Source: Fibrobacterota bacterium
GTDB taxonomy: Bacteria; Fibrobacterota; Fibrobacteria; UBA11236
Length of the DNA stretch: 64,000 bases
Assembly: GCA_947482115.1 (NCBI GenBank)
Contig: CANKII010000003.1
Location: 124,001-188,000 of the forward strand
Direction of reading: 5' to 3'
Shown here: piece by piece, positions 38,168-47,500 of the stretch
Layout of the letters: every line of letters begins with the position of its first letter
Numbering within the stretch: position 1 is the first letter of the stretch
The notes under the pieces: generated by a model
Database searches by the model: none
Told to the model about the DNA's origin: nothing
The model's input: only the letters and a program-made list of their open reading frames with translations
Made by a program: the position numbers and the translations under genes

Positions 38168-39247
38168 ATGCGTCCATTCCTTCTTGCGATCGCATTTGCA
38201 GGAATCCTCTCATGGATTCCTGCCGGAGCGGGAAGCCTGCTCATCCTTTCCATCACCGGGGATTCCACCGAAACGGATTCCTTGAAAACCGTGAACAGTT
38301 TGTACCGGGATGCCATCCAGGCCCAATATCCCGGCCGCATCCTGTTCGCGGCGGACAGCATTCTCTGCGAAGATCGGGTATGCGCACTCAAGGCCCTGTC
38401 TGATGCGGGAACCGATCAAGTCATTCACTCCCAATTGCGGCGTCTGGGGACGAAATGGATTTTCAGTTCCACTTTACTCTCTGCAAACGGAGACGAGCCC
38501 TTCCACCAAAGCCTTACCGCGCTCTCCATCGAAGACATGGATGCGGTCACGCGCCGGATGGCCGGAGCCTTGCTTGGTCGCAAAAACACCGAACAGGTCG
38601 CATCGTTGGACAACATCACACAGAAGGAAAACACCCAAGACCCGGAACGCAGGCGCAGCTATTTCAGCAGCGGCGGCTCCCTTGGATATCTCTGGCCAGT
38701 GGGGAAAAGTTTCGGTTACAGGGTGCCTTCCGACACGGTTGGAATATACCGGTTAAAAACCAATTCCCCGCTTGTCCATTTCACCTGGTTAAACACGTGG
38801 GAGCTGAAAAAAGAACTGCTGCTGGTGGGGGAACTGGCCGTGGAACCGGTGGAGGAAATGCCCGTCATCGGCGGGGATCTCACCCTGGATTATCTTCTCG
38901 ATCGCGGAGATTTTTCCCCTTTCTTCGGCGGGGGCATCGGGCTTCACTATGTCACACCCGATGCGGACCACAGTCCTCACAAGCGCAATTCCGGACCCAC
39001 TTTAAATTTGGACGCGGGGTTGATGTTGTTCCGCACTTATGATGTTCGCGTTTTGGTCCGGACGAGGTATCGCCTGATTTTGAACACCGACATCGACAAC
39101 GGATTTCTGGCGGATGTGGCGGTGACCTATAAAATGAAAGCGGTTAAGGAACAGGCGGATGAAGACGTCAATCAGGAACTGAAGATCGCAGGCTACTCGG
39201 CTCTTGGTCTGCTCGCGCTTGTATTGCTCGTGGCTCTTGCGAACTGA
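38168..39247 (+). CDS. Secreted/outer-membrane beta-barrel-like protein, paralogue 2
   Basis: As for paralogue 1; 4-bp gap between genes; extra C-terminal TM segment (GYSALGLLALVLLVALAN). Confidence 0.65.
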   Translation: MRPFLLAIAFAGILSWIPAGAGSLLILSITGDSTETDSLKTVNSLYRDAIQAQYPGRILFAADSILCEDRVCALKALSDAGTDQVIHSQLRRLGTKWIFSSTLLSANGDEPFHQSLTALSIEDMDAVTRRMAGALLGRKNTEQVASLDNITQKENTQDPERRRSYFSSGGSLGYLWPVGKSFGYRVPSDTVGIYRLKTNSPLVHFTWLNTWELKKELLLVGELAVEPVEEMPVIGGDLTLDYLLDRGDFSPFFGGGIGLHYVTPDADHSPHKRNSGPTLNLDAGLMLFRTYDVRVLVRTRYRLILNTDIDNGFLADVAVTYKMKAVKEQADEDVNQELKIAGYSALGLLALVLLVALAN

Positions 39248-39255
39248 CTCGAACA

Positions 39256-41157
39256 TCACTCCAGATAAGTGTAGCCGTACAATCCTGAACGATAGATGTC
39301 GAGAAATTCCTTCCCTTCAGGAAAGGTGATCCGCCCGTCTTTCACCGAAGCGGAAACCCAGCTTTCCATGTCGCGCACCAGTTTCTTCGCCGAGAACTGA
39401 ACATAGTCCAGCACGTCGGCCACGGATTCCCCGTCGATGATTTGCTCAATACGGTAGCCATCGCCGTCCGGAACCACGTGCACGGCGTTGGTGTCTCCGA
39501 AAAGATTGTGCAAGTCGCCGAGGATTTCCTGATAGGCTCCAACAAGGAAAACACCGAGATAATAGGATTCGCCATGCTTCAAGGAATGAAGCGGCAGGCT
39601 GCGGGTTAACTCTCCGGAACGGATGAAGCGATCGATTTGCCCGTCCGAGTCGCAGGTGATGTCCTGAAGCGTTGCTTGCGCGGTGGGTTCCTCGTCCAAA
39701 CGTTGCAATGGCATGATGGGGAAAATTTGATCGATGGCCCATGCATCGGGCAGCGACTGAAACAGCGAGAAGTTGCAGAAATATTTTTCCGCAAGTAATT
39801 TCCCTAGGCTTTGCAATTCGAAGGGCGGATTTTTCATTTCCGCGGCAATGCGATGCACCTTGGTTGCCACCGACCAGAAAAGACGCTCCGCCATGGCACG
39901 CGTTTTGAGATCGACAAGCCCGAAATTAAACCGATCCAGCACGTCCTCGCGGATTTGCAGGGCGTCATGCCAGGCTTCCAGCATGGAATTGTTGGAGAGA
40001 TTGCGCAAAATGCCGTGCAACTCTCGCACAAATTCGTGTTCGTTTTCCCCCATGGGATAGTCTGTTTCATTCCAGAATGGCTGGCCCGCTGTTTCCAACA
40101 CATTGAACACAAGAACGGAGTGATGTGCCGTGAGCGCACGACCCGATTCCGCCACGACATTCGGGTGCGGCAACCCGGCTTCGTTCGCTGCGCTGGCCAG
40201 GGAATAAACTACGTCGTTGGCGTATTCCTGAATGGTGTAATTCACGCTGTTGGCATTGGCACTGCGCGTGCCGTCATAATCCACGCCGAGACCGCCGCCC
40301 ACATCCACATATTCCACGCCCAATCCGAGGCGTTGCAGGTGAACATAAAATTGCGATGCTTCGCGAAGACTCGCTTTGATCTTGCGGATGTTGGTGATTT
40401 GACTGCCCAAATGGAAATGAATGAGCTTGATGCAACCCGCAAGGCCTTCCTGTTTCGCATAATTGACGGCTTCGAGTAATTCGGCGGAGTTGAGACCGAA
40501 CTTACTCTGATCACCACCGCTTTCTTCCCATTTACCGCTGCCGGAACTGGCCAGCTTGATGCGAACACCGATGTTGGGTTGAATGTTCAAACGCTGCGAC
40601 ACGTTCTTGATCAGTTTCAACTCGTTCAACTTTTCTACGACCACGAAAATGCGCTTGCCCATTTTCTGCGCCAGCAATGCCAGTTCGATGAATTCCTCGT
40701 CCTTGTAGCCGTTACAAATGATCAACGCTTCGGGATTGTCCATGATGGCGAGTACGGCGTGCAATTCCGGTTTGGATCCGGCCTCAAGACCGATGTTGAA
40801 TTTCTTACCGTGACGCACCATTTCTTCCAACACAGGCCGCTGCTGGTTCACCTTGATGGGATACACGTTGAATGTCTTGCCCTTGAAGCCGAACTCGGTG
40901 GTGGCGCGATCAAAGCATTGGGAAATCTGCTCGATGCGATTATCGAGAATGTCGGGAAAGCGGAGCAGGACAGGCGCCGTGATGTCGCGCAAGGCCAACT
41001 CGTCCATCACATCCCTGAGATCAATGGCCGGGCCGCGCTCTTTCAACGGCGAAGTTGTGGCATGGCCCTGTTCGTTGATGCCGAAGTATCCAATGCCCCA
41101 GCCGCCAACATTGTACAGCTCGCGGGAATCCTCGCAACGCCATTTCCGCATGTTCAT
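39256..41157 (-). CDS. speA: Biosynthetic arginine decarboxylase
   Basis: 633 aa; YNVGGWGIGYFGIN, FNVYPIKVNQQRPVLEEMVRHG, GLEAGSKPELHAVLA, FHLGSQITNIRKIKASLREA, VDVGGGLGVDYDG. Confidence 0.95.
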   Translation of the reverse strand: MNMRKWRCEDSRELYNVGGWGIGYFGINEQGHATTSPLKERGPAIDLRDVMDELALRDITAPVLLRFPDILDNRIEQISQCFDRATTEFGFKGKTFNVYPIKVNQQRPVLEEMVRHGKKFNIGLEAGSKPELHAVLAIMDNPEALIICNGYKDEEFIELALLAQKMGKRIFVVVEKLNELKLIKNVSQRLNIQPNIGVRIKLASSGSGKWEESGGDQSKFGLNSAELLEAVNYAKQEGLAGCIKLIHFHLGSQITNIRKIKASLREASQFYVHLQRLGLGVEYVDVGGGLGVDYDGTRSANANSVNYTIQEYANDVVYSLASAANEAGLPHPNVVAESGRALTAHHSVLVFNVLETAGQPFWNETDYPMGENEHEFVRELHGILRNLSNNSMLEAWHDALQIREDVLDRFNFGLVDLKTRAMAERLFWSVATKVHRIAAEMKNPPFELQSLGKLLAEKYFCNFSLFQSLPDAWAIDQIFPIMPLQRLDEEPTAQATLQDITCDSDGQIDRFIRSGELTRSLPLHSLKHGESYYLGVFLVGAYQEILGDLHNLFGDTNAVHVVPDGDGYRIEQIIDGESVADVLDYVQFSAKKLVRDMESWVSASVKDGRITFPEGKEFLDIYRSGLYGYTYLE

Positions 41158-41200
41158 TTTTTTACCCTCAAAGAGGCGTGAAATTTAAGCAAATAATGAG

Positions 41201-41235
41201 CCCGTAGGGGCGTGATTCAATCGCGCCCCTACGGG
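41201..41235. repeat. Palindromic hairpin repeat, copy A (downstream of crcB)
   Basis: cccGTAGGGGCGtGATtcaATCGCGCCCCTACggg; near-perfect inverted repeat, same core as copy B. Confidence 0.85.
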
Positions 41236-41603
41236 CCACCCAACAAAGAACGCCCTGCAACATATCCGACATAAGCCAGGGCGATTCCACCCACCATGCT
41301 GATGGCAATGTTGAGGAAAAATTCGAACGATTGCCCATTCCGCAACAACTGAACATTCTCAAAGCTGAAGGAGGAAAAGGTGGTGAAGCCACCCAAAAAT
41401 CCGGTTAGGATCCAAGGCCGCAAAGACGGCCACCCGCGCTCAGCAGCAGCAGCGCAAAATCCGATCAACAGGGAACCCAGCAGATTCACCACCAAGGTAC
41501 CCCAGGGGAAACCAATTCCGAACCAGGTTCGACAGACGACTTGTGTTGCAAAACGGGCCACCGAACCCAATGCGCCACCCAAGGCCACCGCAATGAAATC
41601 CAT
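41229..41603 (-). CDS. crcB: Fluoride exporter CrcB
   Basis: ALGGALGSVARFATQVV, FPWGTLVVNLLGSLLIGFCAA, WILTGFLGGFTTFSSFSFENVQLL. Confidence 0.93.
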   Translation of the reverse strand: MDFIAVALGGALGSVARFATQVVCRTWFGIGFPWGTLVVNLLGSLLIGFCAAAAERGWPSLRPWILTGFLGGFTTFSSFSFENVQLLRNGQSFEFFLNIAISMVGGIALAYVGYVAGRSLLGGP

Positions 41604-41623
41604 GCATTAAAATGTAATTGCAC

Positions 41624-41662
41624 CGCCGGTAGGGGCGCGATTCAATCGCGCCCCTACCGGCG
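41624..41662. repeat. Palindromic hairpin repeat, copy B (upstream of crcB)
   Basis: cgccgGTAGGGGCGCGATTCAATCGCGCCCCTACcggcg; inverted repeat perfect apart from the central base. Confidence 0.85.
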
Positions 41663-41689
41663 TAATATTGTTGCGTATATTCTAGGCCC

Positions 41690-42928
41690 ATGAAATTCCT
41701 GTTGATGTTATGTCTGGCCTTTGTCGGCGGGTTGATTCTCAACCTGATGCCCTGCGTTCTGCCGGTGTTGTCGTTGAAGATTTTCGATTTTGTGCAGCGT
41801 GCGGGTCGAAAACGCGGACATGTCTTCCTCCACGGTCTTTCCTTCACTGCGGGAACTTTGATGTCATTCTGGGCCCTTGCGGGTTTGCTGTTGATTCTCA
41901 GAAGTAGCGGAAAAGGACTCGGCTGGGGTTATCAGCTTCAATCGCCATCCTTCGTCATCATTCTCTGCGCCCTGTTTTTCTTCTTCAGCCTGCACCTCTT
42001 CGGCGTTTTTGAAATGGGATATCTCTTCACTCGCATCCGAACTAAACAGGATAATACGGGATTCGGAGGTTCCTTTCTCGCCGGAGTCACCGCAACTTTG
42101 GTGGCCACACCTTGTACCGGACCTTTCATGGGCACCGCGCTCGCTTATGCTTTCACACAACCTCCATTCATGTCCCTGCTTGTTTTTACCGCGCTCGCTT
42201 TAGGTGTTTCCTTTCCTTATTTAGTCCTCTCCGGCTTCCCCCAATTGCTTCGCTTCCTTCCCAAGCCGGGACCGTGGATGGAACATCTGAAACAATTCAT
42301 GGGCTTTCCTCTGCTGGCCACCGTGGTTTGGCTCGCGTGGGTGTTTGGAAAACAAACCGGCATAGACTCCATGACCATGTTGCTCTGGCTTCTGCTCGCG
42401 GCCGGACTGAGCGCGTGGATACTCGGCAAATGGATGGCATTACAGCATCCGGGGCATATCCGTCTCACAGCCGCGCTCATTGCCATGATTGTTTTCGTGC
42501 CGACATTGGTATGGGTACTGCGCGGCGTTCAGAACACGCCCATCCCGATGCCGGGTGTGTCGCAAAAAAAATCGGTGAGCGAAATCGCGTGGGAACCTTT
42601 TTCGAGGGGAAAACTGGCGGACTTGTTAAGCGCGGGAAAACCCGTGTTCATTGACTTCACGGCGGACTGGTGCATCAGCTGCAAGGTGAATGAAAAAGTC
42701 GCGCTGAGCCGTCCCGAAGTGGCGCAGCACTTTGCAACCAAGGGCGTCACCGCCTTGAAAGCCGACTGGACGAACGGCGATTCGGTCATAGCCAATGTGC
42801 TTGGAGAATTTGGGCGCAGCAGCATTCCGGTTTATGTGCTTTACTCGGGACACGGTTCCGAGTTTAAAATTCTTCCGCAAGTTCTGACGCCTTCCGCTGT
42901 GACGGACGCGATTGACTCGTTGCGCTGA
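41690..42928 (+). CDS. DsbD-like thiol:disulfide interchange protein (TM domain + C-terminal thioredoxin-like domain)
   Basis: GGLILNLMPCVLPVLSLKIFDFV, VATPCTGPFMGTALAYA, C-terminal PVFIDFTADWCISCKVNEKVAL. Confidence 0.9.
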   Translation: MKFLLMLCLAFVGGLILNLMPCVLPVLSLKIFDFVQRAGRKRGHVFLHGLSFTAGTLMSFWALAGLLLILRSSGKGLGWGYQLQSPSFVIILCALFFFFSLHLFGVFEMGYLFTRIRTKQDNTGFGGSFLAGVTATLVATPCTGPFMGTALAYAFTQPPFMSLLVFTALALGVSFPYLVLSGFPQLLRFLPKPGPWMEHLKQFMGFPLLATVVWLAWVFGKQTGIDSMTMLLWLLLAAGLSAWILGKWMALQHPGHIRLTAALIAMIVFVPTLVWVLRGVQNTPIPMPGVSQKKSVSEIAWEPFSRGKLADLLSAGKPVFIDFTADWCISCKVNEKVALSRPEVAQHFATKGVTALKADWTNGDSVIANVLGEFGRSSIPVYVLYSGHGSEFKILPQVLTPSAVTDAIDSLR

Positions 42929-42954
42929 CTTTCTGATTTGAACGGGGTGTTTTC

Positions 42955-43545
42955 ATGAGCCTGCAAGATCACATCATTTATCTCATCCTGAGCGGCATCA
43001 CCTTCGTGGGCGTTTACCAGTTTTATTTCCTCACGCAACGCCATCATGTTTCAAACACCCGCATATTTCATTCCGAACTCGATGAGAAAGTCCCCTTCTG
43101 GCCGTCATGGGTCTGGATTTACAGTTTCCTGTATTATCCCGCAATTCTCTACCTGAATGTGATCACCCTGAATGCACGGCACTTCGCGATGATGGTGTTC
43201 AGTTTCGTGGCGCTTCTGGTGCTGCAAATGTTCTTCTTCTATTTCTTTCCCGTGGCCACACCGGATCATTGGAGATCGAGAAACAAGGGGAGTACGGCTT
43301 CGGAACGTTTTCTGCAGTACGTTCAGAAATTCGACGGCCCGACGAATTGTTTTCCCAGCATGCACGTTTCGGTGGCGACGCTGACAGCGTTGCATGCGTC
43401 TGGTTCGTTGGGTCCGTGGGCATTTGCCTTTCCGGTTTTGATTGCGCTGTCGTGCATGTTTACGAAACAGCATTATATGATCAACCTTCCATTTGGTGCA
43501 GTATTGGGATGGTTGGCGTTTCGAATTTATTTGCTGGTGATGTAA
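42955..43545 (+). CDS. PAP2-family membrane phosphatase
   Basis: FDGPTNCFPSMHVSVATLTALHASG ... FTKQHYMINLPFGAVLGW. Confidence 0.75.
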   Translation: MSLQDHIIYLILSGITFVGVYQFYFLTQRHHVSNTRIFHSELDEKVPFWPSWVWIYSFLYYPAILYLNVITLNARHFAMMVFSFVALLVLQMFFFYFFPVATPDHWRSRNKGSTASERFLQYVQKFDGPTNCFPSMHVSVATLTALHASGSLGPWAFAFPVLIALSCMFTKQHYMINLPFGAVLGWLAFRIYLLVM

Positions 43546-43625
43546 GATTCAACACTGGATAAGAATTTTCCCGCAGACTGAGCCGAGCGATGCGCTGAGT
43601 TTGTCGAAGTGTCGAAGCCAGCGGA

Positions 43626-43765
43626 TTAAAGCTCCGTAAAGACCGCATCCTCCACATCCGAATCCTCCGATATTCCTGTGCCATGTCCGCAGTTTGCTCA
43701 TTGAATAGAAAACCCCCGCCGTGGAAATCCACCTTCAGCTTGCCCCGCACAATGACGCGGCTATT
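43626..43765 (-). pseudogene. Displaced, degenerate copy of the clpB 3' end
   Basis: Minus strand reads SRVIVRGKLKVDFHGGGFLFNEQTADM then, after a frameshift, EDSDVEDAVFTEL*; intact clpB: SRAIVSGKLKAGQHLKVDFRDGDFLFNDQTADMNAGSSEDSDVEDAVFTEL*; 18-bp deletion plus frameshift. Confidence 0.93.
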
Positions 43766-44371
43766 TGATCTGTCAAATTGAGCAGGGTTTTTGCCAAGTT
43801 GTCGTACAAAACCGTTCGATCTCATAGAAAGTCCGTGATGCCCCAAAGCTCCAACATTTTCGAGAACACCTGGCAAGTACCCTGCACTGCGGTACACTAA
43901 AATTCTTGCCCTGTAAAAAAATGCCTCCGTGAGGCAAGCTCTCATAATGAAACTTACCGCGGAGTGAAGGTGTGATATAAAGGGGGATCGTCTTCCGTTT
44001 TGTGTCATTCAAGTTTGAAAACCCCTACAATTCAATCGGATCGCGACTTTTCTCCGTCGCAAAGAGCTGTGATTGAACACTCCTGTTTACCATGAAACAA
44101 ATTGCCATGCAAGTGATTGTGACAAAAAGAAATGGAAAGAAAGAAAGTTGTGTCCCACATCACCATCCAGCTATCGTCATATGTACCTGACAGAAAATCA
44201 ATAACTCAAGAACAATGATTTTCTCCGTTAACGATTAGTGTTAGTTACCAGTGAACTAATCACCTGATCGGTCACACCAACATTCCCCAAGGAACGTTGT
44301 CACCCTTAATTGCCTCTCTCTAGCGCCTAGGGAGTTGTATGGAGGTCTATTGTGTTCTGTATTAACGCCTA

Positions 44372-44429
44372 CTCCGGCGTGTTGAAAATTATCGCCCTTT
44401 CCCAGGGTTTAAGGGCGAAATCACCGGAG
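44372..44429 (+). promoter_or_regulatory. Nested hairpin in long 5' leader of giant repeat gene
   Basis: Outer CTCCGG(44372-44377)/CCGGAG(44424-44429), inner TCGCCCTT(44392-44399)/AAGGGCGA(44411-44418). Confidence 0.4.
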
Positions 44430-44548
44430 ACCAGCTTCCCTGTGAAGCTAACAATCGTTCAATGCAGTCAGGCAATCTCATCCGGAATCCACACAATGAG
44501 GCCTCATTTTCCACTAATAGAAGATCGTTTTTTAAGAGGAGAATCTTT

Positions 44549-47500
44549 ATGAAAAATTTCTTCCCTTCCGCCGTTTTGTTTTGTGCAGCTACTGCATTTT
44601 CCGCAGCGCCGACAATTTCATACTCCCCGAGCACGGTGGTGGACACCGTCGGAAAAGCCGCGGCGCATACTCCGACCACTTCGGGAAGCATCACCAGTTG
44701 TTCGGTGACTTCGGGAACACTGCCCGCCGGTTTGAGCATCAACAACACGACATGCGTCATTTCGGGAACCCCGACGACAGCCAAAGTTTCTACGGCTTAC
44801 ACGATTACCGCCTCGAACAGCACGGGATCCGCCATTGCAAGCTTGAACTTGACCGTTCTGCTCGCCAAACCAACCGTGTCCTTTTCCCCAAGTACGTTGG
44901 TGGACACCATCGGTAAAGCCGCAACGCACACACCGACGATCACCGGCACCATTACGAACTGCTCCATAAGTGTTGGCATACTCCCTTTGGGCCTGAGCAT
45001 TAACACCACCACTTGCGCCATCACGGGCACTCCGCTTGCCACACTCATCCCCACTGGCTTTACGATCACCGCCACAAACAGTACGGGATCCGGATCTGCA
45101 GCACTGAACCTGAGCGTCCTCATCGCAAAGCCCACCGTATCCTTCTCGCCGAGCACGGTTGTAGATACTCTTGGCAAAGCGGTGACACATACCCCCACAA
45201 CCACCGGAACCCTTGTCAATTGTGCCATCGCTCCCGCATTGCCTTTGGGACTGAGCATCAACATTTTGACTTGCGCCATTTCCGGAACTCCCACCACAAC
45301 TCAAACTTCCACCGCTTATACGATCACGGCCACCAACCTGACGGGATCCGGAACCGCCACCTTGAATTTGAGCGTTCTGATCGCCAAACCGACCGTGTCC
45401 TTTTCTCCCTCGACCGTGGTGGATACTGTCAGCAAATCAGCCACACACTCTGCGGCGACTACAGGGACCATTACCACTTGCACGGTTTCGCCAACATTAC
45501 CCTCAGGCTTGAACATCAACAGTTCGACTTGTGCCATCTCAGGCACGCCAACAGCGTCTCATTCCGCCACGACTTATACGGTTACGGCATCGAACAGCAC
45601 CGGCTCCGGGACGGGTACTTTGAACCTGACGATTCTCATCGCCAAACCCACGGTGGTTTTTTCCCCCAGCACGGTGATAGACACCATGGGTGTGGTAACC
45701 AGCAACAGTCCTGTAACCACCGGAACCATTTCCAGCTGCGGCATTACTCCGGGGTTATCCCAGGGATTGAGTATCAGCAATTCGACATGCATCATTTCCG
45801 GAACTCCGACGAAGACCCGCACTTCAACCGTTTACACCATTACCGCCACCAACAGCACCGGATCCGCAACCGTCACCCTGAACTTGACCGTTCAGCAACC
45901 CACTGCGCCGGTGGTGAATTTCAATCCGGGTACACTCGTGGATACAATCGGCAAGACCGCAACCCATACTCCAACCACCACGGGAACCATCACCACTTGT
46001 GTGGCGAGTCCGACATTGCCGGTGCCATTGGCCATTAGCAACAGCACTTGTGTCATTTCCGGAACTCCAGCCGCGACTCAAGCTTCAACCGCCTACACCA
46101 TTACCGCCACCAACAGCACCGGATCCGGAACGGCGACGGTCAATCTGAGCATCCTCATCGCCAAACCCACCGTGGCTTTTTCCCCCAGCACGGTTGCGGA
46201 TACGATTGGACAGGCGGTGACGCACACTCCAACCACCACGGGAACCCTTTCCAGTTGCTCCATCTCTCCAACATTGCCGCCGGGATTGAACATCGACGGT
46301 TTGACCTGCGTTATTTCCGGATCCCCAACCACGGCACAGGCCTCCACGGTTTACACCATTACCGCCACAAACAGCACCGGATCGAACACCGCAACCTTGA
46401 ATCTGAGTGCTCTGATTTCCAAACCCACCCTGTCCTTTTCACCAGGTTCCGTGGTGGACACTGTTGACGTCGCGGCAATGCATGTTCCCGCCACCACCGG
46501 AACCATCTCCAGTTGCACGGCGAGTCCATCCCTGCCGGTCTCCCTGTCCATCAACAACTCCACCTGTGTTATTTCCGGCACACCCACCGCACCACAGGCG
46601 CTCACAGCCTACACCATTACAGCGGCAAACAGCACGGGTTCCGCCACGGCCATTGTGAATTTGAGTGTGCAGTCAATACCCACACCCATAGTCACATTCA
46701 ATCCGGGCACTTTGGTGGACACCATGGGAAAAGCGGTTGCACATACTCCAACAACCACCGGCATCATTAAAAACTGCACTGCGACTCCGTCGCTGCCCTC
46801 TCCCATGGTCATAAACACGGCCACTTGCGTCATTTCCGGAACTCCAGCCGCAACGCAATCCTCAACCGCCTATACCATTACGGCATCGAATAGCATGGGA
46901 TCAGGAACGGCGACGGTGAACCTGAGCATCTTGATCGCCAAACCTACCGTGGCTTTCTCTCCAGCCACAGTCTCGGATACCATTGGAGCTGCGGCGGTCC
47001 ATACTCCAACGACCACGGGAACGATCACCAGTTGCACCATCACTCCTGCATTGTCGTCAGGATTGAGCATCAATAATTCGACTTGCGCTATTTCAGGCAC
47101 TCCGACCACGGCCCGTGCTTCCACGGCTTACACGATCACGGCCGCCAACAGCACAGGATCTGGAACCGCCACGCTGAATCTGAGCGTACTCATCCCCAAA
47201 CCCACCTTATCCTTCTCACCAGGTACTGCAACAGATTCTGTTGACATTGCCGCGACTCATTCACCCGCCACCACCGGCACCATCACCAGCTGTAGTGCCA
47301 GCCCGGCACTACCGGCTTCCCTGTCCCTCAACAATTCCACCTGCGTTATTTCCGGAACACCCACAGCACCACAATCACTCACTGCCTATGTTATCACAGC
47401 GGCAAATAGCACAGGTTCCGTCACGGCCGCTTTGAACTTGACTGTACTCACGATTGCAACACCCGTGGTGACATTCAATCCCGGAACGCTGGTGGATACG

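Noticed and set aside
41604-41700. Fluoride riboswitch upstream of crcB
   Set aside because: The expected crcB-motif core is not recognisable in the short upstream region, which is occupied by the palindromic repeat.
43575-43625. Sequence 'ctgagccgagcgatgcgctgagtttgtcgaagtgtcgaag' as a possible mobile repeat end
   Set aside because: Resembles a generic interspersed low-information motif; no second copy was noticed in this window.
43481-44008. 175-aa minus-strand ORF
   Set aside because: Its recognisable part is the displaced clpB tail read through a frameshift; the remainder is non-coding.
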